From Bacteroidales bacterium (GTDB lineage Bacteria; Bacteroidota; Bacteroidia; Bacteroidales; F082): a stretch of 49,353 nucleotides of DNA. Below the pieces are notes generated by a model. It was given only the letters and a program-made list of their open reading frames with translations, was not told the origin of the DNA and ran no database searches. The translations under genes and the position numbers were made by a program. The stretch is from the NCBI GenBank assembly GCA_021647205.1, contig JAKIVD010000026.1, forward strand, positions 1 to 49,353, given 5' to 3'. Below, one piece after another: positions 25,025 to 33,654 of the stretch; position 1 is the first letter of the stretch, and each line of letters starts with the position of its first letter.

Positions 25025-25186
25025 TTTTTTCAAACTTTCCTGTTTAAGAGTGCCTTCATCCCTGACGGGCCAAAACTGCAAACGAAGATTGTTTTGGTGT
25101 TCAGGCGGTTCCGGATACCGGCTTTACTTTTGGAAAAAGATTCCCCAACTGTTTAGTGAAACAAGAGAAGCCTGACAGGCAGGAGG

Positions 25187-26335
25187 TTAATCATTTATAA
25201 AATCGTGCGGGTAATCTTTCATGCGATTCTGAAAAGTTAAAACAGACTCTTTTTTAATCACACCCTCATCGATATTGATAGCCTTTTGAATTGTAGGGTT
25301 TTTCATCCAGCTGTTACGGCCTTCTACAATTGTTGGTAAATAAACAATCAGTGCTGCAGATATCGACCTTGAAGCACTTTCCCATAAATAACTTGGCGTA
25401 TGGTCAACTGCATAATAGTGGATGTTTTCGATATCCAGAATCGGGTTTTTAAAAGTTGTGGGCCTGGCAAAATAGAATCCCATCCCTTCGTCGCAACTCA
25501 CATCAATAATTAAGCTCCCCGGCTTTAAAGAACCTTTTTCATCTTCTGTAACAAAATCGATAGGATTGTCTGTATCCTGATAGGTGCCATTAATAATGAT
25601 TTCGGATTCACTAATTAAATCGGATAAAGGCCGAACTGTGCCATCATGTTCAATAGTTACCATTCTGGCCTCACCATCATTACCTTTACGAACACGAACA
25701 TAATGAACATCTAAAACTTCTTCACGCACCTCATAGTCCGGTCTTTGGATACAAATTGTAATATCTCTGAAACCATGGGATTTGAGGGCATAAATAGCTC
25801 CACGGCTAACTGCCCCGAAACTAAAAATAATCACTTTGCGCTGGTTGCCATAATGACCATCAATACCCCTTAATTGTAATGCATGGATAACGGCACAATA
25901 GCCTGCCATTTCATTATTCTTGTAAAATGTATGTCTGCCCATTTGACCACTGGGAGACCAAACAAACATATCCTCAAATGCAATTAACGTTAATTTTCGG
26001 TCAATTGCAGTTTGTGTAATATCACCTTGTTGTGCGGAATGTGGATACCCCCAAATAAAGCCTCCTTCACGTATTTCCTGCAAATCTGCCAGTACAGGTT
26101 TCGCAATAATAACCGAGCCTGTTTCGGCCAATAATTCATGACGGGAAGCAACTCCACCGGTTTGAGAAACAAAATAATCATCACTTAAACCAAAAGGTGC
26201 GCCGTATCCCTTTTCAAAAATTAATTGTTTCCTGATATCCTCGGGTATGCGTGACAGATGTTCCGGATGAATGGGTACACGTTTTTCATCTTCTTTTCTT
26301 GAAGTTCCAATAACTCCTAAGCTTAGTTTTTTCAT
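25187..26335 (-). CDS. Alanine dehydrogenase/PNT-family oxidoreductase, possibly N5-(carboxyethyl)ornithine synthase-like
   Basis: A 382-residue NAD(P)-dependent dehydrogenase of the alanine dehydrogenase / pyridine nucleotide transhydrogenase superfamily. The N-terminal domain has the typical ERR-like substrate motif (RKEDEKRVPIHPEHL) and a conserved Lys region (FEKGYGAPFG). The Rossmann motif near residue 165 is VIIFSFGAVSRGAIYALKSHG. The C-terminus includes IIDVSCDEGMGFYFARPTTF, YYAVDHTPSYLWESAS and a late SISAALIVYLP helix. Overall it looks more like the carboxyethyl-amino-acid synthase branch than true alanine dehydrogenase, but this is a tentative reading. The base composition of the gene and its 370-bp upstream region is more AT-rich than that of its neighbours, so acquisition by transfer is possible. 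Substrates are not determined. Confidence 0.8.
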   Translation of the reverse strand: MKKLSLGVIGTSRKEDEKRVPIHPEHLSRIPEDIRKQLIFEKGYGAPFGLSDDYFVSQTGGVASRHELLAETGSVIIAKPVLADLQEIREGGFIWGYPHSAQQGDITQTAIDRKLTLIAFEDMFVWSPSGQMGRHTFYKNNEMAGYCAVIHALQLRGIDGHYGNQRKVIIFSFGAVSRGAIYALKSHGFRDITICIQRPDYEVREEVLDVHYVRVRKGNDGEARMVTIEHDGTVRPLSDLISESEIIINGTYQDTDNPIDFVTEDEKGSLKPGSLIIDVSCDEGMGFYFARPTTFKNPILDIENIHYYAVDHTPSYLWESASRSISAALIVYLPTIVEGRNSWMKNPTIQKAINIDEGVIKKESVLTFQNRMKDYPHDFIND

Positions 26336-26705
26336 AAACTCTTCTTTGTTTTTTTTGTTATAAAATGATAATGCCGGCCCTACTATCCGTAATTCAATGA
26401 GAAATCATTTGTTGGAGTGAAAGATTAGATTATCAAAACAAACAAAGAGGAGTAGTGACTAATTGAGATCAAAAATGGTATAAACCCGCGGCAAAGATAC
26501 TCTTTTTTCCCCTCTCTCTCTCGGCGTAGTTTGCAACTACAGGGACTTGTCCTTTCCACACGAAAAATATACTTTCTATTTGAAAAAACGGTTACCCTCA
26601 ACTGACGAATCTGATGAGCTGGCAATGCGTAGCGATTTGTGCCGGATTAGCAACAAACTTGTATTAAATTCAGGCAGAAAACACAGGTGTTTGCCTTGAA
26701 GAATG
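26336..26705. other. Intergenic region downstream of gcvP
   Basis: No gene was found in this 370-bp stretch. It includes a CT-rich tract (about 26506-26522, with CTCTCTCTCTC). On the minus strand the sequence TATCTTTG (near 26487-26494) matches a -7 box for the dehydrogenase gene, but no matching -33 element is found. A hairpin at 26672-26695 is listed separately. Confidence 0.4.
26672..26695 (-). terminator. Possible terminator hairpin after gcvP
   Basis: On the minus strand AGGCAAACAC pairs with GTGTT and TGCCT, with a three-base bulge. It begins 11 bp after the gcvP stop codon. The following sequence is only weakly T-rich, so this is a moderate candidate. Confidence 0.35.
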
Positions 26706-29618
26706 TTAAAACTCCCCTTCGCTTAGATCAACCACCGGTTCTACATATTCTTCCATGGGCAGGCAGGCGCAAAGGTTGCGGTCGCCAAAGGCATCGTCAA
26801 TTTTGGCAACGGGCGTGAAGTACTTGTTGTTCCTCACCCAGTCTAAAGGAAAGGCCGCTTTTTCGCGCGAGTAGGGCATCTCAAATTCGCTGGAAATGAC
26901 CATCTCAGCCGTGTGGGGTGCATTGGAAACGACATTGTTTTTCTTCTCGGCTTTTCCATCTTCTATTTCGCGGATTTCTTCCCGGATGGCTTTCATGGCA
27001 GCAACCAGGTAATCCAGTTCTTCCAGGGGTTCGCTCTCGGTAGGCTCAACCATCAGTGTGCCGTGCACCGGGAAAGCTACTGTGGGGGCATGAAAACCGT
27101 AATCCATCAGGCGCTTGGCGATGTCCACCACGGTGATGTCGGCGGTTTTGCTGAATTCGTTGCAGTCAAGTATCATTTCGTGACCGACTTTGCCATTTGT
27201 TCCGGTATAAAGAATAGGGTAGGAGTCTTTTAATTCGTGCATCAGGTAATTGGCATTCAGGATGGCCATTTTTGTGGCCTCGGTCAATCCCTTTCCCCCC
27301 AGCATTTTCAGGTAACCATAAGAAATGAGCAAAACCAAAGCGCTGCCGTAAGGCGCCGCTGCAATGGCATGAATACCTTTACTTCCACCGGTTTCGGCAA
27401 AAACATGTCCGGGAAGCAAGTCTGTTAAATGCTCGGCCACACCGATGGGGCCCACACCGGGTCCGCCCCCGCCATGTGGGATGGCAAAAGTTTTGTGCAG
27501 GTTCAGGTGGCACACATCGGCACCGATAAACCCGGGGCTTGTTAGTCCGACCTGGGCATTCATGTTGGCGCCATCCATATAAACCTGCCCGCCATTGTTG
27601 TGGATAATTTCGATGACCTCTTTGATGCTTTCTTCAAAAACACCGTGGGTGGACGGATAGGTTACCATGATGGCAGAGAGTTCGTTTTTGTATTGTTCAG
27701 CCTTGGTGTTCAGGTCTGCCAAATCAATATTGCCGTGCTCATCGGTTTTCACCACCACCACTTTCATTCCGGCCATTACAGCACTTGCCGGATTGGTTCC
27801 GTGAGCCGATGCCGGGATAAGACAGACATTTCTTTCGCCCTGCCCGATACTTTTCTGGTATTCCCGAATAACCATCAAACCTGTGTATTCACCGGCAGCT
27901 CCTGAATTGGGCTGAAAGGAAACGGCAGCAAAACCGGTAACTTCGCTTAAAATCCTTTCCATGTCAGCAATCACTTCGAGGTAACCTTTTGCCTGCCCGG
28001 CAGGGACGAAAGGATGGATGTCAGTAAATTCCGGCCAGCTGATGGGGAGGAGTTCCGAAACGGCATTCAGTTTCATGGTGCAACTGCCGAGCGGAATCAT
28101 GGTGCGGTTCAAGGCCAGGTCCTTATTTTCCAGTTTTTTCATATAGCGCATCATCTCCGTTTCGGAATGGTATTTATTAAAAACACTGTGTTCCAGAAAA
28201 GCGGTAGTTCGCTGTAGTTTTTCCTGGATGTGCTTTTTCATGTTTTCACTGCTGTCAGAAAAAACCAGTTCGAATTCTTTCTTGCCTGCTGCTTTGCCAA
28301 GGATGGCGGCAATCAGGGCCACATCATCCTTTGAAGTGGTTTCGTCAATACTGATGCCGAGGTGTTCGCCATCTTCGAAATACCTGAAATTGATTTCGTG
28401 CTGCAGCGCAATATCTTTTACATGCTTCAGGGTGGTTGTTCGGGGAACCTTCAAATACAAGGTGTCGAAGAAGCTGCTGTTTTCCTGTTGATAACCCAGT
28501 TTTTCGAGGGTAACAGAAAGGTCAATGGCAAGAGAATGGATATCGGCAGCAATATCTTGCAGCCCTTCTTTGCCGTGGTACACACCATAGAAACCGGCCA
28601 TGATGGCCAGCAGTGCCTGTGCGGTACAAATATTTGAGGTTGCCCTTTCGCGCTTGATGTGTTGCTCGCGTGTTTGCAGGGCCATCCGCAGGGCATCATG
28701 GCCATTCCTGTCTTTCGAGATGCCGATAATCCGTCCGGGGATGTGGCGTTTGTAGTTTTCGGTAGTCGAAAAATAAGCGGCATGCGGGCCACCATATCCT
28801 AATGGAACCCCAAAACGCTGGGAGCTTCCAAATACCACATCGGCACCCCATTCGCCGGGGGGTTGAAGTACAACAAGACTCATCAGGTCGGCAGCAACGG
28901 CAACCGGAATGTTCTTTTCGCGGGCTTTTTCAATAAGTTCGCTATGGTCGATAATGGCACCTTTTTGATCGGGGTATTGCAACATACAACCAAATACATC
29001 ATCTGAAAAGCTGAACTCATCGGGATTGGTGATTTCGAGTTCAATATTTTTTGATGCCGCCCTGATTTTTAAAATGTCCAGGGTTTGCGGAAACATCTGG
29101 TCCGACACCAGGAATTTATTGGCGTTGGCTTTTACCAGTGGGCGCGGCCGGGCATGAAAAAGCATGATCATTGCTTCGGCTGCTGCCGTTCCTTCATCCA
29201 GCAAAGAGGAGTTGGCGAGGGGCAGTCCGCTCAGGTCGGCAATCATGGTTTGGAAGTTGAGCAATGCCTCTAACCTTCCCTGCGAGATTTCTGCCTGGTA
29301 GGGCGTGTAGGAAGTGTACCAGCCTGGGTTCTCGAACACATTTCGTAATATAACCGGTGGGACAATAGTATTGTAATACCCCAGTCCAATAAAGGTTTTA
29401 AACAGTTTGTTTTTGGATGCTATTTTTCGAATCAGCTTTCCGTATTCATATTCGCTGATCCCCTCTTCAAGTTTCAGTGGTTCTCTCAGGCGGATGCCTT
29501 TCGGAACAGTTTGGTCGATTAATTGTTCTACCGAATCAATACCCATGGTTTTGAGCATGTGCTGTACATCGGCCTGGCGCGGGCCATTGTGGCGACTGAT
29601 AAAATTATTGGCAATCAT
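26706..29618 (-). CDS. gcvP: Glycine dehydrogenase (decarboxylating), P-protein of the glycine cleavage system
   Basis: A 970-residue PLP enzyme, the full-length single-chain P-protein. It decarboxylates glycine and passes the aminomethyl group to the lipoyl H-protein. Features are the N-terminal FISRHNGPRQADVQHMLKTMG, then YYNTIVPPVILRNVFENPGW and YTPYQAEISQGRLEALLNFQ, and STHGVFEESIKEVIE in the second half. The PLP-binding lysine lies in HLNLHKTFAIPHGGGGPGVG near residue 700, followed by the Gly-rich loop. The C-terminus has DWVRNNKYFTPVAKIDDAFGDRNL, also typical. The other glycine cleavage genes (gcvT, gcvH, lpd) are not in the window, so gcvP is solitary here. A small hairpin and a -7 box candidate lie upstream. 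Confidence 0.97.
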   Translation of the reverse strand: MIANNFISRHNGPRQADVQHMLKTMGIDSVEQLIDQTVPKGIRLREPLKLEEGISEYEYGKLIRKIASKNKLFKTFIGLGYYNTIVPPVILRNVFENPGWYTSYTPYQAEISQGRLEALLNFQTMIADLSGLPLANSSLLDEGTAAAEAMIMLFHARPRPLVKANANKFLVSDQMFPQTLDILKIRAASKNIELEITNPDEFSFSDDVFGCMLQYPDQKGAIIDHSELIEKAREKNIPVAVAADLMSLVVLQPPGEWGADVVFGSSQRFGVPLGYGGPHAAYFSTTENYKRHIPGRIIGISKDRNGHDALRMALQTREQHIKRERATSNICTAQALLAIMAGFYGVYHGKEGLQDIAADIHSLAIDLSVTLEKLGYQQENSSFFDTLYLKVPRTTTLKHVKDIALQHEINFRYFEDGEHLGISIDETTSKDDVALIAAILGKAAGKKEFELVFSDSSENMKKHIQEKLQRTTAFLEHSVFNKYHSETEMMRYMKKLENKDLALNRTMIPLGSCTMKLNAVSELLPISWPEFTDIHPFVPAGQAKGYLEVIADMERILSEVTGFAAVSFQPNSGAAGEYTGLMVIREYQKSIGQGERNVCLIPASAHGTNPASAVMAGMKVVVVKTDEHGNIDLADLNTKAEQYKNELSAIMVTYPSTHGVFEESIKEVIEIIHNNGGQVYMDGANMNAQVGLTSPGFIGADVCHLNLHKTFAIPHGGGGPGVGPIGVAEHLTDLLPGHVFAETGGSKGIHAIAAAPYGSALVLLISYGYLKMLGGKGLTEATKMAILNANYLMHELKDSYPILYTGTNGKVGHEMILDCNEFSKTADITVVDIAKRLMDYGFHAPTVAFPVHGTLMVEPTESEPLEELDYLVAAMKAIREEIREIEDGKAEKKNNVVSNAPHTAEMVISSEFEMPYSREKAAFPLDWVRNNKYFTPVAKIDDAFGDRNLCACLPMEEYVEPVVDLSEGEF

Positions 29619-29635
29619 TGGCGGGTTATTTACGC

Positions 29636-29654
29636 GCTAAATATTTGATATTTA
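29636..29654 (-). promoter_or_regulatory. Leader hairpin upstream of gcvP
   Basis: CTAAATAT and ATATTTAG form a perfect 8-bp stem with a three-base loop, 17 bp before the gcvP start codon. It is AT-rich and therefore weak. It does not resemble the two-aptamer glycine riboswitch, for which there is too little space. Confidence 0.35.
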
Positions 29655-29694
29655 GCTTATTTAAAATGCTTCTTTTGGTTTTAGGAACGTGGCG

Positions 29695-29702
29695 CAAAAT
29701 TA
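29695..29702 (-). promoter_or_regulatory. Candidate -7 promoter box of gcvP
   Basis: On the minus strand TAATTTTG matches TAnnTTTG, 76 bp before the gcvP start. A TTG lies about 16 bp upstream, shorter than the usual spacing, so confidence is limited. Confidence 0.35.
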
Positions 29703-29788
29703 AGAATCTTTGGGAAAACAATTGTGTTTTTACCCCTTGAATTGTGAATGTTTTCACATGTTTTGAACAGGAATGTTTTCTCTGCTTC

Positions 29789-29820
29789 GACCCGCCGGTT
29801 TTTTTTCAACCCGGCGGGTC
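29789..29820. repeat. Strong GC-rich hairpin between gcvP and hppA
   Basis: GACCCGCCGG (29789-29798) pairs perfectly with CCGGCGGGTC (29811-29820) around a 12-nt T-rich loop. The hairpin lies outside both genes and upstream of gcvP. It may be an extra transcription barrier or a palindromic repeat unit; its role is not evident. Confidence 0.6.
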
Positions 29821-29828
29821 TTTAATCA

Positions 29829-29860
29829 TAAAAAAAGGGAGCCGGTATCCCGGCCCCCTT
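29829..29860 (-). terminator. Rho-independent terminator of hppA
   Basis: On the minus strand AAGGGGGCCGG pairs with CCGGCTCCCTT around a short loop, followed by a run of seven T (29830-29836 on this strand). It lies about 20 bp after the hppA stop codon. Confidence 0.88.
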
Positions 29861-29880
29861 CTTCAATATCAAAACGGAAG

Positions 29881-32340
29881 TTAACCTTTAATCCGCATTT
29901 TGTAGAACGATCTCCAAACAAAGTACAATGCGATAATTAAAAACGCACCGCCAACATAATGTGCTGCAGCCCTGAATTGCGGGGCAATGGCAATTTCCAT
30001 GGCCAGCAATCCAAACAATGTGCTGAATTTAATAATCGGGTTTAAAGCAACAGAAGACGTGTCTTTGTAAGGGTCACCCACAGTATCTCCAACTACAACA
30101 GCATCGTGAAGCGGGGTTCCTTTTTCCTGCATATCTACTTCAACAATCTTTTTGGCATTGTCCCAGGAGCCACCGGCATTGGCCATAAAGATGGCCTGGA
30201 AAAGACCAAAGAAAGCAATTGAAAGCAAGTATCCTATGAACAGAGATACCGGAAGTGACAAGTTAACCACCATCTTATGAACTTCGGGATCGTCAATATT
30301 AGCTATCATTTCAGCAGTAAGGCCAACCGGTGATGCTAAAAAGGCGAATGCCAAAGCAAAAGAGAAGATCGCTATAAAAATATTCCACATCCCTTTTTGT
30401 GCATAAATTGTACAAATTTTCACAACAGCTTTTGATTTCTCAACATCTGCTTTCATAGGGGCATCGGGGTCCAGGTTGATGTTGTGTTTGATAAATTCAA
30501 CTGCACGGGCAGCACCTGTAGTTACAGCTTGAATTGAGGCGCCTGTAAACCAGTAAATAACAGCACCACCCAATAAAAATCCCATAATTGTGTAGGGATT
30601 CAGCAGGTTCAGCACTTCTTCAGGTTTGATACCCAAAGTATGTTCAATTACCAGGATCAAAGCAAAAATCATGGTTGTAGCACCTACAACGGCTGTACCG
30701 ATAAGAACAGGTTTTGCAGTTGCTTTAAAGGTGTTCCCTGCACCGTCATTGGCTTCGAGGTAATATTTTGATTTTTCAAAGTCAGGGGTAAAACCAAAGT
30801 CCCTTTCAATTTCAGGAGTTACTTCTTTTTTGTTTTCCTCAATCAGCGAAAGCTCATAAATAGACTGTGCGTTATCGGTTACAGGGCCGTAACTGTCAAC
30901 AGCAATAGTAACCGGGCCCATCCCCAGCATGCCAAAAGCCACCAGGCCAAAGGCGAAAATCGACGGGTAGATCATAAATGCGTCAAGGCCAAAAGTGCTG
31001 GCATAGTAAGCAATGAACATCAAGCCAAAGAAAACCATACCAATCCAGAATGCACTGAAGTTTCCGGATACAAGCCCTGACAAGATATTCAGTGACGCCC
31101 CACCTTCTTTAGATGCTTGAACAACCTCTTCAACATGTGTGGATTTTGGGCTGGTAAACATCTTTGTAAATTCAGGGATCAATGCCGCACCCAATGTGCC
31201 GGCACTTATAATTACAGAAAGGCTGATCCATAAATTTTGTGGAAGATCATAAATTGTAAGGTAACTGACGATAAAAGTAACGGCAATCGAAAGCAGGGAA
31301 GTAATCCATACCAAAGAGGTCAACGGTTTTTCAAAATCAAGTTCATCAGCATGGTTGTATTTTGCTTTTGTTATCGCTCCGTTAATCCAGAAAGAAACAA
31401 TAGATGTAAAAATCATTAAAATACGCATGACAAAAATCCATGTGAGTAATTCAACTTTGTTGGCTTCACCAAGTGCGGTATCAGGAAGGGCAAGAAGAAT
31501 AAATGATATCAGGGCAACACCTGTTACACCATAAGTTTCAAATCCGTCAGCTGTCGGGCCCACACTGTCGCCGGCATTGTCACCAACGCAGTCTGCAATG
31601 GTTCCGGGGTTCCGCGGGTCATCTTCACCGATCTTGAAAATCACCTTCATCAGGTCGGAGCCGATGTCGGCAATCTTTGTAAAAATACCACCTGCAATTC
31701 TGAGGACGGAAGCACCGAGTGATTCGCCAATGGCAAAACCAATGAAACTGGCACCGGCATATTCACCCGGAACAAACAGCAGGATAACTAACATCATCAG
31801 CAGTTCGAGGGAAATCAGCACAACACCGATACTCATTCCTGCATTCAACGGGATATTAAGCAGCTTGATGGGTTTTCTTTCCAAAGAGGCAAAAGCCATT
31901 CTTGAGTTGGCCAGGGTGTTCATCCTGATACCAAACCATGCAACGGCATACGATCCAAGGATTCCGATAACTGTCCAGCCAAGAATCATTGCCACGCCAC
32001 CTATTCCGAAATTTGCATCTGAAAGCCATCCGAAATAAAAAGCAACGGCAGACCCAATGAACAAAAACAGGATGGCAAGAAATTTACCCTGTTGCAACAG
32101 ATAAGTTTTTGCAGTTTCAAAAATAACCTGGGCTACATCGAGCATCGACTGGTGTGCCCTGATTTTTTTCACTTGAACAAACTGGTACAAGCCAAACATA
32201 AACCCGGCAAAGGTGATCAGGAATCCCCAGTAAAGGATAGACTGATCCTTAATGCCATCGGGGATGACAAGGTCTGCCTCACTCGCTGATGCCAATACCG
32301 GCACTGATAACAGGGACAGAAATGATAGGATTTTTTTCAT
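29881..32340 (-). CDS. hppA: Membrane-bound ion-translocating pyrophosphatase
   Basis: An 819-residue integral membrane pump that uses pyrophosphate hydrolysis to move H+ or Na+ across the membrane. About 16 membrane segments are expected, and hydrophobic stretches are visible throughout. The substrate-binding motifs are present: GGIFTKIADIGSDLMKV, then EDDPRNPGTIADCVGDNAGD and SVGPTADGFETYGVT. The C-terminal catalytic motif is VVVGDTVGDPYKDTSSVALNP. The segment GAGNTFKATAK has Lys at the position where K+-dependent enzymes carry Ala, so the K+-independent, usually H+-pumping class is favoured. The N-terminus (MKKILSFLSLLSVPVLASAS) reads like a cleavable signal sequence, a feature seen in some Bacteroidota enzymes. 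A clear terminator follows. Confidence 0.96.
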   Translation of the reverse strand: MKKILSFLSLLSVPVLASASEADLVIPDGIKDQSILYWGFLITFAGFMFGLYQFVQVKKIRAHQSMLDVAQVIFETAKTYLLQQGKFLAILFLFIGSAVAFYFGWLSDANFGIGGVAMILGWTVIGILGSYAVAWFGIRMNTLANSRMAFASLERKPIKLLNIPLNAGMSIGVVLISLELLMMLVILLFVPGEYAGASFIGFAIGESLGASVLRIAGGIFTKIADIGSDLMKVIFKIGEDDPRNPGTIADCVGDNAGDSVGPTADGFETYGVTGVALISFILLALPDTALGEANKVELLTWIFVMRILMIFTSIVSFWINGAITKAKYNHADELDFEKPLTSLVWITSLLSIAVTFIVSYLTIYDLPQNLWISLSVIISAGTLGAALIPEFTKMFTSPKSTHVEEVVQASKEGGASLNILSGLVSGNFSAFWIGMVFFGLMFIAYYASTFGLDAFMIYPSIFAFGLVAFGMLGMGPVTIAVDSYGPVTDNAQSIYELSLIEENKKEVTPEIERDFGFTPDFEKSKYYLEANDGAGNTFKATAKPVLIGTAVVGATTMIFALILVIEHTLGIKPEEVLNLLNPYTIMGFLLGGAVIYWFTGASIQAVTTGAARAVEFIKHNINLDPDAPMKADVEKSKAVVKICTIYAQKGMWNIFIAIFSFALAFAFLASPVGLTAEMIANIDDPEVHKMVVNLSLPVSLFIGYLLSIAFFGLFQAIFMANAGGSWDNAKKIVEVDMQEKGTPLHDAVVVGDTVGDPYKDTSSVALNPIIKFSTLFGLLAMEIAIAPQFRAAAHYVGGAFLIIALYFVWRSFYKMRIKG

Positions 32341-32652
32341 AATGAAAGTTTAAATTACAATTACAATTAATTTCAAACGTTTGCGTTACAAGGCCGCTAA
32401 AATAGAAAAATAGGTTAAAATCAAAGTATTATTGCCAAATTTCTTATCAAAAGAAATTGACAAGGGAAGAAACGGGATTTGTGTTGCAGTCAACTTGTGT
32501 CGGCTTATTTGTTCCCGTTTTTATCCGCTTGTGATGCTTCTGGCATTTGAGCGCCGAAAATTTATGTTATTAAATTTCGGAAAAACAATTTTCAAAGCGG
32601 GCAAAATATAAAAATTGTTTTCTACTTTTAACCAATCGTTTTAACAAGCAAA
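32341..32652. other. Divergent intergenic region between hppA and the BFN gene
   Basis: A 312-bp region with no gene. It should contain the promoters of both divergent neighbours. I see AT-rich tracts but no exact TAnnTTTG box at a sensible distance from either start codon. No structured RNA was recognised. Confidence 0.4.
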
Positions 32653-33252
32653 ATGAAGAAGGTAAAACTTGAAATCGTGGGCATGTCCTACAGCCAATCG
32701 TCCAGTGGGGCCTATGCATTAATATTAGGGGTTGCCGGCGAAAACCGGCGCCTCCCGATAATAATCGGGGGCTTCGAGGCACAGGCCATTGCCATCGAAC
32801 TGGAAAAAATGAAACCGACCCGACCGTTGACACATGATTTGTTCAAGAGTTTTGCCGATCATTTTGGTATTAAAATTCAAGAGGTCGTCATCAATAAGTT
32901 TGAGGAAGGTATCTTTTTTTCAAAATTGGTTTGTGAAGCTGGTGGCAGCATTACCGAAATCGACAGCCGCACCTCTGATGCTGTCGCCCTGGCCATCCGT
33001 TTCAACTGTCCTATTTATGCTTATCAGGACATCATCGACGAAGCGGCCATTGACATGGAGGTGGAACAGGATTCCCCAAAGAATGTTGAAAAAGAAACAA
33101 CTGCACAAAGCAGCAAAAGCTCAGGCAGCTACGATGATTTTTTGTTGGACGACCTGAAAGAAATGCTAAAGAAAGCTGTTGCCGAGGAAAGATATGAGGA
33201 AGCGTCGCGTTTAAGGGATGAAATAAACAGGAGAAAGGAAAAACTGGGATAA
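32653..33252 (+). CDS. Bifunctional nuclease family protein (BFN/DUF151) with C-terminal UVR motif
   Basis: A 199-residue protein. The N-terminal ~130 residues are a bifunctional nuclease domain, named for plant BFN enzymes with DNase and RNase activity. Motifs are VGMSYSQSSSGAYALILG, NRRLPIIIGGFEAQAIAIEL, RPLTHDLFKSFADHFGI and SRTSDAVALAIRFNCPIY. A flexible Ser/Gln-rich linker at about residues 140-160 leads to a UvrB/UvrC (UVR) helical hairpin (LLDDLKEMLKKAVAEERYEEA, abbreviated by its KAVAEERYEEASRLRDEI core). The UVR motif usually mediates contact with DNA-repair or protease partners. The combination is typical of Bacteroidota. It is monocistronic and divergent from hppA. Confidence 0.88.
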   Translation: MKKVKLEIVGMSYSQSSSGAYALILGVAGENRRLPIIIGGFEAQAIAIELEKMKPTRPLTHDLFKSFADHFGIKIQEVVINKFEEGIFFSKLVCEAGGSITEIDSRTSDAVALAIRFNCPIYAYQDIIDEAAIDMEVEQDSPKNVEKETTAQSSKSSGSYDDFLLDDLKEMLKKAVAEERYEEASRLRDEINRRKEKLG

Positions 33253-33654
33253 GCAGGATTTGCGTTTAATCTGGTTTTTATATCATTTCACTCCATTCAA
33301 AACACTACAAGTTAACTTCAAACCCCGGACTTCCGGCTTCCGGCAAATTACTATTTCCGTTAACGCTGCGATGTTGTTTCTTTTGGGCGGTAAAAAGAAA
33401 TTAAGGGCTTGCAAAGCACTTTTTAAATAATCCCAAAATCGACAATGTTTTTTCTTTTTCAGGAAGGATCCCCCGAATTGTTCCTGTTTCCAATCTATTA
33501 TTTGAAACGTTAAAATTTTGTTAAACTGAAAAAATGTGCTTTAATTATTAAACAGTTAAGACTAATTTAGCGAGCAACCAAACCTGTTCATGATGAATTT
33601 GGCTCATTAATTTATGGTAAATCACTTTGATAAACATTACTAAAACAATTACCC
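33253..33654. other. Intergenic region before the SBBP T9SS gene
   Basis: A 402-bp region without a supported gene. It becomes AT-rich toward the T9SS gene (about 33480-33650), as expected for a promoter, but no convincing TAnnTTTG box or hairpin terminator was found. Confidence 0.4.

Noticed and set aside
29636-29702. Possible glycine riboswitch upstream of gcvP
   Set aside because: The region is AT-rich, too short between the promoter candidate and the start, and lacks the conserved aptamer cores; only a simple hairpin is present.
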